Source: a virus
DNA: 36,605 bases
Virus record (IMG/VR): IMGVR_UViG_3300036046_000144
Location: 1-36,605 of that record
Direction: 5' to 3' (one strand)
This document shows positions 13,984 through 21,923 of the stretch, piece by piece. The translations under genes and the position numbers were made by a program. The notes beneath the pieces were generated by a model. That model was given only the letters and a program-made list of their open reading frames with translations. It searched no databases and was not told the origin of the DNA. Each line of letters begins with the position of its first letter. Position 1 is the stretch's first letter.

Positions 13984-14658
13984 ATGACTAATTTAACACA
14001 TAGACGACTCTGTGAAATTGGATCTGCATTATTACAAAGATCAGAATCTGCTAACGGTCATGGCTGTCATTTTGCTATCGCAGAACCTGCTTGTTATGGA
14101 GAGAATCCAGATGTTTTTGGGATTCGTCATGGTAATGGATATAACGCAGGAACAGTGTTGTTGGAGGCAAAAACAAGTCGTTCAGATTTTTTAGCAGACA
14201 AGAAAAAACCTCACCGTATTGAACCTGCAACAGGCATTGGCAAATGGAGATACTTCATTTGCCCATCTGATTTAATCATTCCTGATGATTTACCTGAGCT
14301 TTGGGGGTTGATCTATGTTTCTGAAAGTGGGCGTTGCAAATATATCAAAGGTGCTTTAGCTGTAGAAAAAGACTGTGTTGGTTATAGCGGTCGCAAATTC
14401 CGTAGCGGCATAGCACTTGAGCAAAGCTTTAAAGAGTTTTCTTTCCCAGAAAGAAATATCCAGAACGAGTTTAATTTGTTGGGGATGGCTTTAGCACGAT
14501 TAAAAGATCCAGAACAAATCCTCTATATGCAGCGTAATTACACAAGATTGGAAGCACGTAATCATGAGCTTTCTATCGAGTTAAGTAAGCTACAGCGTGA
14601 ACAAAAGCTTAGAGGCTTTTACCAATCACGAGATATTTCAGGGGAGCAAAGCCAATGA
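13984..14658 (+). CDS. MmcB-like PD-(D/E)XK nuclease family protein
   Basis: A 224-residue protein starting MTNLTHRRLCEIGSALLQRS; a GTG three codons upstream is an alternative. The core shows a nuclease-type arrangement: NPDVFGIRHGNG supplies the Asp, and VLLEAKTSRSDFLADKKKPH supplies the E-x-K. KWRYFICPSDLIIPDDLPELWGLIYV follows. This order matches MmcB-type and similar phage proteins. The C-terminal 60 residues form a coiled coil. A role in DNA repair or recombination of replicating phage DNA is likely. It overlaps the following gene by four bases. Confidence 0.62.
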   Translation: MTNLTHRRLCEIGSALLQRSESANGHGCHFAIAEPACYGENPDVFGIRHGNGYNAGTVLLEAKTSRSDFLADKKKPHRIEPATGIGKWRYFICPSDLIIPDDLPELWGLIYVSESGRCKYIKGALAVEKDCVGYSGRKFRSGIALEQSFKEFSFPERNIQNEFNLLGMALARLKDPEQILYMQRNYTRLEARNHELSIELSKLQREQKLRGFYQSRDISGEQSQ

Positions 14659-14912
14659 ACGCACATTTATTTATAAATCGGTTTGGGGTAGAAGCAGCCA
14701 ATCGCATAGTAGATAACGTGGTTTTTGAAGCCAAATACTACAGTGAAAAAACAGGTAGTTACTATTCAGGCTATAAGGATGGTGCGGTGGAAATTAAAAA
14801 ACTAGCCCAAGCGATTCGTGAATATAAGCAACTAGTTTCAGCGAAAGCAGCATACGAAACAAGATTGATGCACTGGAATGCCGCGCTGAACAAGGATGGT
14901 GCAGCCGCATGA
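14655..14912 (+). CDS. hypothetical small protein
   Basis: An 85-residue protein starting MNAHLFINRFGVEAANRIVD. It is mostly helical, with a tyrosine-rich centre (AKYYSEKTGSYYSGYKDGAV). It is coupled by ATGA overlaps to the nuclease genes on both sides. Small proteins with this form are frequent in the NinX region of phages, but I cannot name a function. Confidence 0.6.
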   Translation: MNAHLFINRFGVEAANRIVDNVVFEAKYYSEKTGSYYSGYKDGAVEIKKLAQAIREYKQLVSAKAAYETRLMHWNAALNKDGAAA

Positions 14913-15322
14913 CATCAATGAGCGTCGAACAGTACCGCCGTGAAATCTTGAAGCAGTCTGAAAAACCAAAGGCTGCTAAGCGCAACAAGTTTAATGCTCA
15001 GAAAGTTGAACTAGACGGAATGACTTTTGACAGCAAGAAAGAACACAAGCGGTACATCGAGCTTAAAGCCATGCAACAACGGGGCGAGATATTCGGTTTA
15101 GAGCATCACACTAAATTTGAACTTGCACCAAAAACTAAACTTGAGGGAGAGAAAAGGACAAAGCCAGCACTGCGTTATTTTGCTGATTTCACTTACTACA
15201 TCATCACAGGTCAATACATTGTTGAAGATGTGAAGTCAGAAGCTACGAGAAAGAAAGATAGTTACAGAAACAAAAAGCACTTAATGAAAACGGTTCTAAA
15301 TATTGATGTGAGAGAGGTTTGA
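14909..15322 (+). CDS. DUF1064 family nuclease-like protein
   Basis: A 137-residue protein of the DUF1064 family. Typical motifs are KRNKFNAQKVELDGMTFDSK, then KKEHKRYIELKAMQQRGEI and the nuclease core RYFADFTYY followed by VEDVKSEATRKK, with Asp and E-x-K as metal ligands. The family has a PD-(D/E)XK-like fold and is thought to act on DNA. In phages without RusA it occupies the Holliday-junction resolvase position before the late regulator, as here. An alternative start is at 14918. Confidence 0.8.
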   Translation: MTSMSVEQYRREILKQSEKPKAAKRNKFNAQKVELDGMTFDSKKEHKRYIELKAMQQRGEIFGLEHHTKFELAPKTKLEGEKRTKPALRYFADFTYYIITGQYIVEDVKSEATRKKDSYRNKKHLMKTVLNIDVREV

Positions 15323-15326
15323 TTAA

Positions 15327-15764
15327 ATGAATGCAGTTGCTAAAAACAATGTTATGGATTGGTCTAAATACACTCTGGATGAATGGCTTAGTCAATATGG
15401 TGCATTCATATCAATTAATCGTATGCGCGGTGGGCATGAGCCAGATGACTTGGGTATCAATCAAATTTACTGGCTTGTACAACAGAATGCTACAAAGCCA
15501 GCGCGTAATAACAAGACAATCATTCTTAATATGACTGATTTTGAGTATGAACAAGTGCAGCGACTACTACGACAGATTCGTGGTTCAATTGCTATCTGCA
15601 AGTCTGCAAAAGTGGCAGTTGAACTATACATTCAGAAGCAAGTGCGTGGCTTAACTTTAGATCAAATGGATAGCGAATTTAAACTTAGTCGTAGCTCAAT
15701 TAACAACATGATTACAGCAGGGCGTTGGTATTTGGCAGGGCACGACAAAAGACTTGTCATTTAA
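15327..15764 (+). CDS. late antiterminator Q-like protein
   Basis: A 145-residue protein starting MNAVAKNNVMDWSKYTLDEW. The segment WLSQYGAFI with the following GGHEPDDLGI resembles the N-terminus of phage antitermination Q proteins. The C-terminal region (LTLDQMDSEFKLSRSSINNM) is a helix-turn-helix. It is the last gene of the early rightward operon. Directly downstream, from 15754, come a promoter and two terminators before the late genes, exactly the target a Q protein would act on. The sequence link is moderate; the context is strong. Confidence 0.68.
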   Translation: MNAVAKNNVMDWSKYTLDEWLSQYGAFISINRMRGGHEPDDLGINQIYWLVQQNATKPARNNKTIILNMTDFEYEQVQRLLRQIRGSIAICKSAKVAVELYIQKQVRGLTLDQMDSEFKLSRSSINNMITAGRWYLAGHDKRLVI

Positions 15765-15782
15765 ATAAGAAGTGCGTATATT
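15754..15782 (+). promoter_or_regulatory. late promoter (PR'-like)
   Basis: -35 TTGTCA (15754-15759), 17-bp spacer, -10 TATATT (15777-15782). The -35 overlaps the last codons of the Q-like gene. The transcript would meet the terminators at 15827 and 15915 within about 130 nt. Confidence 0.7.
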
Positions 15783-15826
15783 CTGCTATAGTGGACAAAG
15801 TTATAGAAATTCACTAGGTATTTACA

Positions 15827-15850
15827 AAGCTCGCTTATGCGGGCTTTTTT
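15827..15850 (+). terminator. first late-leader terminator (tR'-like)
   Basis: An 8-bp stem AAGCTCGC / GCGGGCTT (one G-U pair), TTAT loop, then six T. It stops the PR' transcript unless antitermination acts. Confidence 0.82.
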
Positions 15851-15914
15851 ATTGTCTAGAATTCTGATTGGTTGGAATTACACCATATTTAAACCTATCG
15901 AATTCGAAACCTTT

Positions 15915-15940
15915 AAGCCCCACCGAAGTGGGGGCTTTAT
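15915..15940 (+). terminator. second late-leader terminator
   Basis: A GC-rich stem AAGCCCCAC / GTGGGGGCTT with CGAA tetraloop, followed by TATTATT. Tandem terminators ahead of the late genes fit Q control. Confidence 0.8.
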
Positions 15941-15962
15941 TATTTCCTTATTTGGAGATGCT

Positions 15963-16163
15963 ATGAGTCAAAATAATATAGATAACGAGATTCTAGCTAC
16001 TGAACAAGAATTAAAGCATCTGGGTAGTTGCACAACAAAAGGTTTAACTGATGAAGAAATCGCTCAACAAGATGAGCGATTTTTTTTGGCCATTGCAAAA
16101 TTGGAATGGCTGAAAGGTCGCCGTGATGTGAGGGTATTTGAATGGAAGCCTGTAAAAGTATAA
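15963..16163 (+). CDS. hypothetical small protein
   Basis: A 66-residue protein starting MSQNNIDNEILATEQELKHL. ATG 15963 follows TTTGGAGATGCT; longer in-frame starts run back through the terminators and are rejected. The sequence is mostly two helices with a gap region (GLTDEEIAQQDERFFLAIAK). No recognised motif. It is the first gene of the late operon. Confidence 0.6.
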   Translation: MSQNNIDNEILATEQELKHLGSCTTKGLTDEEIAQQDERFFLAIAKLEWLKGRRDVRVFEWKPVKV

Positions 16164-16276
16164 GGTTATAAAATATAATTGTGATGTATATATCGTTTGT
16201 ATTTACAAAAGTTAAATAGTATATATTTTTTATAGAATATAAATTGGTTAAACAATAATCATAAAATGGTGTGAAA

Positions 16277-16459
16277 ATGAAAAAAATGCTTCTAACCCTT
16301 GCAATTGCTACTATATCTACTCTGGCTTTAGCTGGAAGTTGTAATGATTGCTATACAACCTATAAAGAAGAACTAAAACAATGCTCTGATGGCGGTGGTG
16401 GAGATACGTGTCGTCAGCGAGCTAAGGAAAAATATAATCAGTGTACGGTTGGATGCTAA
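16277..16459 (+). CDS. secreted cysteine-rich small protein
   Basis: A 60-residue protein. ATG 16277 or an in-frame GTG at 16271 could be the start. Residues 1-19 (MKKMLLTLAIATISTLALA) are a classical signal peptide with an ALA cleavage site. The mature part is about 41 residues with six cysteines, able to form three disulfides: two in CNDC, then singles, ending in CTVGC. No lipobox is in the correct register. It has its own AT-rich upstream region (16164-16270) and a terminator behind it, so it may be a separately expressed moron. The function is unknown; a periplasmic or secreted effector is possible. Confidence 0.65.
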   Translation: MKKMLLTLAIATISTLALAGSCNDCYTTYKEELKQCSDGGGGDTCRQRAKEKYNQCTVGC

Positions 16460-16486
16460 TATCCCCTACAATCTTTGACTTATATC

Positions 16487-16515
16487 AAAACCCACCTCAA
16501 ACAGGTGGGTTTTTT
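16487..16515 (+). terminator. intrinsic terminator
   Basis: A perfect 11-bp stem AAAACCCACCT / AGGTGGGTTTT, 5-nt loop CAAAC, T run. It lies immediately before the start of the next gene. Confidence 0.88.
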
Positions 16516-16528
16516 AATGGGTGAAAAT

Positions 16529-16996
16529 ATGGAAGCTGATCAATATTTTCAACTCACCAAAAAACGCGAACATAAAAACAAGCCACGCAATACGCCGTTG
16601 CCCAAAGCCAAACAAAACTATTTAGAAGCTTTTGAAGATTTTGAACAAGCGTTACAGGTTTTTGAAATTAAATATGAAACGCTTTTTCAGTTTAATACTA
16701 CAAAGCACTGGCGCTATGACTTTAACATCATTGAGCACAAAATTTTAGTAGAAATATCAGGCGGTCCGTGGTCAGGTGGTAGAGGTGGTAAGTTAAAAAA
16801 TAAGGCTTGGAGCTTGGACAAATACGATCAAGCTTGGGAAAAGGGTTATACCGTTGTAAGGATTGAATCAGCTGCTAGATACAAGATCAATGAGTCTGGG
16901 CCAACACAGATAGATGCTTGTTATGCGGATAATTTCCTGAGACGTTTAAAAAGGCAGAAATTCAATGAACCAAATCCGACCATTTCCACCGACTGA
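16529..16996 (+). CDS. VSR/DUF559-like endonuclease
   Basis: A 155-residue protein. ATG 16529 (MEADQYFQLTKKREHK) follows GGTGA; an in-frame ATG at 16517 sits in the terminator. The core WRYDFNIIEHKILVEISGGP (61-80) shows the spaced Asp64 and Glu75 of PD-(D/E)XK nucleases in the VSR-like group. It is followed by WSGGRGGKLKNKAWSLDKYD and GYTVVRIESA. Such proteins appear next to terminase genes and may cut or trim DNA during recombination or packaging. It overlaps the following gene by 32 bp. Confidence 0.7.
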   Translation: MEADQYFQLTKKREHKNKPRNTPLPKAKQNYLEAFEDFEQALQVFEIKYETLFQFNTTKHWRYDFNIIEHKILVEISGGPWSGGRGGKLKNKAWSLDKYDQAWEKGYTVVRIESAARYKINESGPTQIDACYADNFLRRLKRQKFNEPNPTISTD

Positions 16997-17606
16997 TTTG
17001 ATAGACCAAGCTGAGGAAGAGGAGGCCTTACGTTTAGCACCAGCACCAGACTTAAAAGATTGGGTAGTTGCTAATTATCTCACTGTTGATGCTGAACTCT
17101 ACAATCCAGATCATGACCATATCGCTGAACTACTACACGACAATGAAGAGTTTCTAGCATTTGCTTGGGCATCACAAGCTTGTACTGTTAAAAAGAAAAT
17201 GGTGCTTGGCCAGTGCGAGAAAGTCATGTTTAACGTTGGTGGTTGGCGAAAAGCAAGACAAGAGCAACAAATGCGAGACTGGTTTGGCTTTGTACCAGTT
17301 TACCTAATCACCATTGATGCCAGTTTTTGTGAACAAACTTCCGATCGTGAGTTTTGCGCTTTGATTGAGCATGAGCTATATCATATCGGTGTTGAACGTG
17401 ACGGTGAGGGCGAGATCATCTATAGCGATAATACTGGATTGCCTAAGCATTTCTTAGCTGGTCACGATGTTGAAGAATTCATAGGCGTAGTCAAACGACA
17501 CGGTGCAAGCGAGAACGTTAAGCGGCTTGTCGAAGTGGCGAAGCAAGCGCCGTTTGTACCAGATTTAAGTATTACCAAGTGCTGTGGGACATGCGTTATA
17601 AGTTGA
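16965..17606 (+). CDS. putative phage metallopeptidase
   Basis: A 213-residue protein. The motif EHELYHIG places HELYH at residues 136-140, matching the zinc-binding HExxH. A third ligand may be in the region HFLAGHDVEEF. The N-terminal half includes the conserved-looking KKKMVLGQCEKVMFNVGG and the strand VPVYLITIDASFC. I recognise this as the phage putative metallopeptidase family, related to SprT-like proteins. The substrate is unknown. The C-terminus ends with CCGTC, a cysteine cluster. It begins inside the nuclease gene, so the two are coupled. Confidence 0.75.
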   Translation: MNQIRPFPPTDLIDQAEEEEALRLAPAPDLKDWVVANYLTVDAELYNPDHDHIAELLHDNEEFLAFAWASQACTVKKKMVLGQCEKVMFNVGGWRKARQEQQMRDWFGFVPVYLITIDASFCEQTSDREFCALIEHELYHIGVERDGEGEIIYSDNTGLPKHFLAGHDVEEFIGVVKRHGASENVKRLVEVAKQAPFVPDLSITKCCGTCVIS

Positions 17607-17628
17607 GCCGATTGGCTCATTTTTTTTG
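17604..17628 (+). terminator. intrinsic terminator before terminase
   Basis: A 6-bp stem TGAGCC / GGCTCA, GATT loop, then nine T. It overlaps the stop of the metallopeptidase gene. Confidence 0.85.
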
Positions 17629-17665
17629 CCATGTTTCCTTGATGAGCCTTGATGGATTTTGAATT

Positions 17666-18172
17666 ATGGCAAAGCTAAAAAAAGCCGAGCAACTCTATAT
17701 AGTTCGGTCACTTGCACAGTTCATGACACCCACAGAAGTTGTTAAGGACATCAAGGAAAAATTCAATATTGATGTATCACCGCAGCAAGTGGAAGCATAC
17801 GACCCAACCAAAGTTGCAGGCAGGGACTTAAGACAGGAATACAAGGATGCTTTTGAAGTAACGAGAGGGGAATATCTCAAGCAACCGATTCACAACATAA
17901 GTGGGGCAAACGACATAGTTCAGTTAAAAATCTTAAGTGATCTTCTTTGGAACAAAAAAAGCAACGTTACGATGACAATTAAGATCGTGGACCAGATGCA
18001 AAAGATTATGAAAGGTTTTTATGAGAAGCGAGTTGAAATTACTGGGGCGGGCGGTGGTGCGATCAAAACGGAAAATACTCAAGTTCCACCAATACCCATT
18101 TTCACACCAGAAGAATTGGCAGCTATGTCGCCGTTGGAACTTTCTCGTTTAGTACTTACAGGTAAGAAATGA
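17666..18172 (+). CDS. terminase small subunit (DUF2280)
   Basis: A 168-residue protein that recognises phage DNA for packaging. The N-terminal DNA-binding domain (MAKLKKAEQLYIVRSLAQFM, TPTEVVKDIKEKFNIDVSPQ, VEAYDPTKVAGRDL) is the DUF2280 signature. The central helices form the oligomer. The proline-rich C-terminus (QVPPIPIFTPEELAAMSPLE) probably contacts the large subunit. It overlaps the large-subunit gene by four bases. Confidence 0.88.
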   Translation: MAKLKKAEQLYIVRSLAQFMTPTEVVKDIKEKFNIDVSPQQVEAYDPTKVAGRDLRQEYKDAFEVTRGEYLKQPIHNISGANDIVQLKILSDLLWNKKSNVTMTIKIVDQMQKIMKGFYEKRVEITGAGGGAIKTENTQVPPIPIFTPEELAAMSPLELSRLVLTGKK

Positions 18173-19827
18173 CTTATGCATTGGATGAGATTGCGCCATT
18201 AATTAAACAGTGGACGATAAATACTCGATTGCCTGACGTTGTGGCTGAAATGTCACGGCGTTACTACTACAAGGCTGTAATTGAGCAGAACGAGCTAAGC
18301 ATACAGGCAGAACTATATAAGTGTAGAACTGATCCCGCCCACTGGTTCAATCATTGGATATGGACTTACGATCCGCGCGGTATGTCCTTTGGTTTACCTG
18401 CAAACATTCCTTTTGTGTTGCGCCCTAAGCAAGTTGAGCTGGTCGATTGGTTATTAGAAAGAGAAAACACGCAGACCCATGGCTTAATTGAAAAATCCCG
18501 TGATGAAGGAATGAGCTATGTTGTTCTTGGGTATTTCTTACATCGGTGGTTATTTGTAGATGGCTTTGCAGGTGGTGTTGGTAGTCGTAAAGAGGAGTTG
18601 GTCGATAAGAAAGGCGACCCTAAAACGCTATTTCATAAATTCCGAGACATGTTTTCTAAAATGCCAAGCTGGATGAAGCCCAAGGGCTTTGTTGAGAAAG
18701 TGCATGATAATTATATGCGGATCATCAATCCAGATAATGGTGCAACTATCACTGGTGAGGCTGGCGATAATATTGGCCGTGGTGGACGTACCACAATGTA
18801 TTTTCTAGATGAGTGGGCTTTCGTAGAACGACAAGAGGCGGTTGATGCTGCTATATCGCAGAACACGAATGTACATATCAAAGGATCTACCCCGAACGGG
18901 ATTGGTGATCGATTTCACATAGATAGATTTAGCGGTCGTTACGCCGTTTTTTCTATGCCTTGGAGGGCTAATCCAGATAAGAACTGGACCGTTGAATATA
19001 ACGGGAAGAAAATCCACCCATGGTATGAAAAGCAACTAGCCACTTTGGATGATGTGGTTCTTGCTCAAGAAGTGGATATTAACTATGCGGCATCGGTCGA
19101 AGGTGTCTTAATCCCATCTACATGGGTGCAACTTGCTTTAGATGCACATAAGAAGCTTAGCATTGAGCCTACTGGTGATCGTATTGGTGGCTTGGATGTT
19201 GCAGATGAGGGTAAGGATAAAAATTCGTTTGCAGCACGTCACGGCGTGGTAATGACGTATTTGGATACGTGGTCGGGCAAAGGCGACGATATTTTTGGCA
19301 CGACTCAAAAGGCTATGGACCTTAGTATCGAACAATCAATCGATACGATGTTCTACGATGCTGATGGTCTTGGAGCTGGGTGTCGTGGTGATGCTCGTGT
19401 GGTTAACGAGCAACGTAGAGAGCAGGGATTATCTGAGGTTGACGTTCAGCCATTCCGTGGATCTGGTGCAGTGCATGAGCCAGATGAGCAGATGGTAGAA
19501 ATGCGTTTTAATAAGGATTTCTTTGCAAATCTCAAAGCACAGTCTTGGTGGTCATTGCGTTTACGTTTTCAGGAAACTTTTAGAGCACTGGAAGGGCGTG
19601 ATTATGATCCTGACATGATCATTTCGCTATCAAGTGAGCATATCAATCCTAAAGAACTAGCATTGCTCACTACAGAGCTGTCACAGCCCACGTATACCAA
19701 AAATGGCGTGGGCAAGATCTTAGTCAATAAGCAACCAGATGGCACAGCATCACCAAATCGGGCTGATAGCGTCATGATTTGTTTTAACCCGCAGATTGCA
19801 GCCTTAAGTGTTTGGGGTAAGCTTTAA
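18169..19827 (+). CDS. terminase large subunit
   Basis: A 552-residue packaging motor. The ATPase domain has a deviant Walker A, EKSRDEGMSY (about 104-113), Walker B MYFLDEWAF and coupling motif KGSTPNG. The nuclease domain, RNase H-like, carries IGGLDVADEGKDKNSFA (first Asp), the second acidic motif MFYDADGLGAG and a late acidic segment NRADSVMICF. It translocates DNA into the prohead and cuts it. The deviant Walker A with Arg-Asp-Glu-Gly is typical of this terminase family, not a defect. Confidence 0.94.
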   Translation: MTYALDEIAPLIKQWTINTRLPDVVAEMSRRYYYKAVIEQNELSIQAELYKCRTDPAHWFNHWIWTYDPRGMSFGLPANIPFVLRPKQVELVDWLLERENTQTHGLIEKSRDEGMSYVVLGYFLHRWLFVDGFAGGVGSRKEELVDKKGDPKTLFHKFRDMFSKMPSWMKPKGFVEKVHDNYMRIINPDNGATITGEAGDNIGRGGRTTMYFLDEWAFVERQEAVDAAISQNTNVHIKGSTPNGIGDRFHIDRFSGRYAVFSMPWRANPDKNWTVEYNGKKIHPWYEKQLATLDDVVLAQEVDINYAASVEGVLIPSTWVQLALDAHKKLSIEPTGDRIGGLDVADEGKDKNSFAARHGVVMTYLDTWSGKGDDIFGTTQKAMDLSIEQSIDTMFYDADGLGAGCRGDARVVNEQRREQGLSEVDVQPFRGSGAVHEPDEQMVEMRFNKDFFANLKAQSWWSLRLRFQETFRALEGRDYDPDMIISLSSEHINPKELALLTTELSQPTYTKNGVGKILVNKQPDGTASPNRADSVMICFNPQIAALSVWGKL

Positions 19828-19839
19828 TACGAGAAAATT

Positions 19840-21243
19840 ATGGGACTCTTAAAATTTACGGCGGACAGTTTCCAAAACTTCGCCGCTCGCGTTGGCTTGG
19901 GTTCAGGAAACCAACATGATCAGTCTGGTTATGGTTTCAATTATTTAAGCCGTAATCGATTAAAACTCGAAGCAATGTATCGAACATCTTGGGTTGTTGG
20001 TCAAGTCGTTGATGTTGTAGCTGATGATATGACACGCAAGGGTTGTAACATTAAGGGTTTTAGCACCCCTAAAGATGGAGAGATGATTGACCAGGAAATG
20101 GATCGTCTGCATGTGTGGGATCGGATTAATAAAACGATTAAGTGGTCTAGACTCTACGGTGGAACGATCGCCGTAATGTTGATTGACGGTCAAAACGTTT
20201 CTACACCATTAAATACCAATACTGTTAGTAAGGGACAATTCAAGGGTTTGCTTGTTTTAGACCGCTGGATGGTTCAGCCTTCGATGCAAGATCTTGTCAC
20301 TGAATATGGACCTCACTATGGAATGCCTAAGTTTTATGATGTCATTCATGATTCTGTTGGATTATGCAACCAGAAAGTCCATTACACCCGTGTAATCCGA
20401 ATGGATGGTGTTGAGCTTCCGTACAATCAATCGATTACGGAAAACCTTTGGGGTCAGTCTGTAATTGAGCGTCTAGAGGATCGGTTGACGATTTTCGATA
20501 GCGCCACATTAGGTGCGGGCCAGTTGGTCTACAAGGCGCATTTACGGACATATAAAGTCAAAGGATTGCGTACGATCATTGCTACAGGTGGCAAGGTTTA
20601 TGATGCATTGGTAAAGCAAATCAATCAGATCAGGCAATGGCAATCTAATGAGGGTATGACCCTTATGGATGCTGAGGATACTTTTGAAACCCACCAATAT
20701 AGTTTCACTGGCTTAGATAATTTATTGCTGCAGTTTGGTCAACAGATCTCAGGTGCTACAGGTATTCCTTTAGTTCGTTTGTTTGGCCAATCACCTGCAG
20801 GGCTTAATGCTACAGGTGAATCTGATCTTGCCAACTATTACGACAATATCAATCAACAACAAGAGGGGCGATTACGTACGCCGTTGCAGATCCTTTATGC
20901 AGTGTTATCCATGTCAGTGGTTGGTAAGCCTTTACCCGATTCTTTCGACTTTCAGTTCGCTTCATTGTGGCAGCTTGGGGACGATAAAAAAGCGGAAGTG
21001 GCTAAGAGTGTTGTTGATGCTGTTATTTCGGTTGAAGAATCTGGATTAATTAAACGCTCTACAGCTCTTAAAGAATTGCGACAATCAAGTGAGGTTACGG
21101 GAATTTTCTCTCATATCACTGATCAGGAAATTAATGATGCAGATGAAGAAGAGCCGCCGTCGCCTGGAGAGCGTTTAGCTGATGAGGAATCAAATGAACC
21201 GCCTGACGCCAAACAGGGCGAGAAAGATGGAGATTCGGTATAG
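19840..21243 (+). CDS. portal protein (DUF1073)
   Basis: A 467-residue portal, forming the ring through which DNA enters the head and the tail attaches. Recognisable family regions: YRTSWVVGQVVDVVADDMTR near residues 48-67, KTIKWSRLYGGTIAVMLIDG, and the C-terminal crown with GIPLVRLFGQSPAGLNATGE and DLANYYDNINQQQEGRLRTP. This is the DUF1073 type of portal. The acidic tail (DEEEPPSPGERLADEESNE) is coded over the start of the next gene. Portal and morphogenesis genes overlap by 50 bp. Confidence 0.92.
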   Translation: MGLLKFTADSFQNFAARVGLGSGNQHDQSGYGFNYLSRNRLKLEAMYRTSWVVGQVVDVVADDMTRKGCNIKGFSTPKDGEMIDQEMDRLHVWDRINKTIKWSRLYGGTIAVMLIDGQNVSTPLNTNTVSKGQFKGLLVLDRWMVQPSMQDLVTEYGPHYGMPKFYDVIHDSVGLCNQKVHYTRVIRMDGVELPYNQSITENLWGQSVIERLEDRLTIFDSATLGAGQLVYKAHLRTYKVKGLRTIIATGGKVYDALVKQINQIRQWQSNEGMTLMDAEDTFETHQYSFTGLDNLLLQFGQQISGATGIPLVRLFGQSPAGLNATGESDLANYYDNINQQQEGRLRTPLQILYAVLSMSVVGKPLPDSFDFQFASLWQLGDDKKAEVAKSVVDAVISVEESGLIKRSTALKELRQSSEVTGIFSHITDQEINDADEEEPPSPGERLADEESNEPPDAKQGEKDGDSV

Positions 21244-21922
21244 CCAGCAACTTAGAAAGATAGCAGGTTATGTCGATACAATTATTAAGGGTTTTGATGC
21301 AAATGATCCAAGAGTGCACCCCTTGATGATTGCATCCTTAAAAGAATATGCAAACACACTACAGTTTTGGGCTCCTAATGCTGCAGGTCGAATCATTACA
21401 GATATTGCATTACGTGATGAGAAAACTTGGCTGATATATGCAAATGATTTATCACGTGGCATGCGTGAACAGATCCGCAATACTGATATTGGTGTGATTT
21501 ATCAAGAATTGCTCAATGAGCAAATACGCTTGATTAAGTCACTACCTCTGGAGGCTGCTCAACGGGTTCACGACCTTTCGACACGATCCTTAATCGATGG
21601 CAGTCGATCCAGTGAAATTGCTGGTCTAATTATGGCGACTGGTCATGTAACAAGATCAAGAGCAAATACGATTGCTCGCACAGAAGTAAGCCGTGCATCA
21701 ACTCTATTCACTCAAGCACGAGCTTTAAATCTTGGTTCTGAGGGTTATACATGGCGCACTAGTGAAGATGGTGATGTGCGAATAGATCATGAAGAGTTGA
21801 ATGGAAAATTTATCTATTGGAATAGGCCGCCAATTGTTGACAAGAGATCAGGGCGAAAAGCACATGCAGGTTGTGACATAAATTGCCGTTGCTATCCAGA
21901 GCCATCCATACCTGAGGATTAA
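21194..21922 (+). CDS. head morphogenesis protein (SPP1 gp7 / Mu F-like)
   Basis: A 242-residue minor head protein. ATG 21194 follows GAGGAATCAA; another in-frame ATG at 21182 is possible. The C-terminal domain (about 150-240) has the family hallmarks: ITRTE-like IARTEVSRAS, WRTSEDGDVRIDHEELNGK, and the metal-binding C/H end HAGCDINCRCYPEP. It binds the portal and enters the prohead in small copy number. It lies inside the portal gene end, as usual in this gene order. Confidence 0.88.
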   Translation: MNRLTPNRARKMEIRYSQQLRKIAGYVDTIIKGFDANDPRVHPLMIASLKEYANTLQFWAPNAAGRIITDIALRDEKTWLIYANDLSRGMREQIRNTDIGVIYQELLNEQIRLIKSLPLEAAQRVHDLSTRSLIDGSRSSEIAGLIMATGHVTRSRANTIARTEVSRASTLFTQARALNLGSEGYTWRTSEDGDVRIDHEELNGKFIYWNRPPIVDKRSGRKAHAGCDINCRCYPEPSIPED

Positions 21923-21923
21923 A

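Noticed and set aside
15837-15962. N-terminal extension of the 66-residue late protein
   Set aside because: It would translate back through two terminators; ATG 15963 has a good ribosome binding site.
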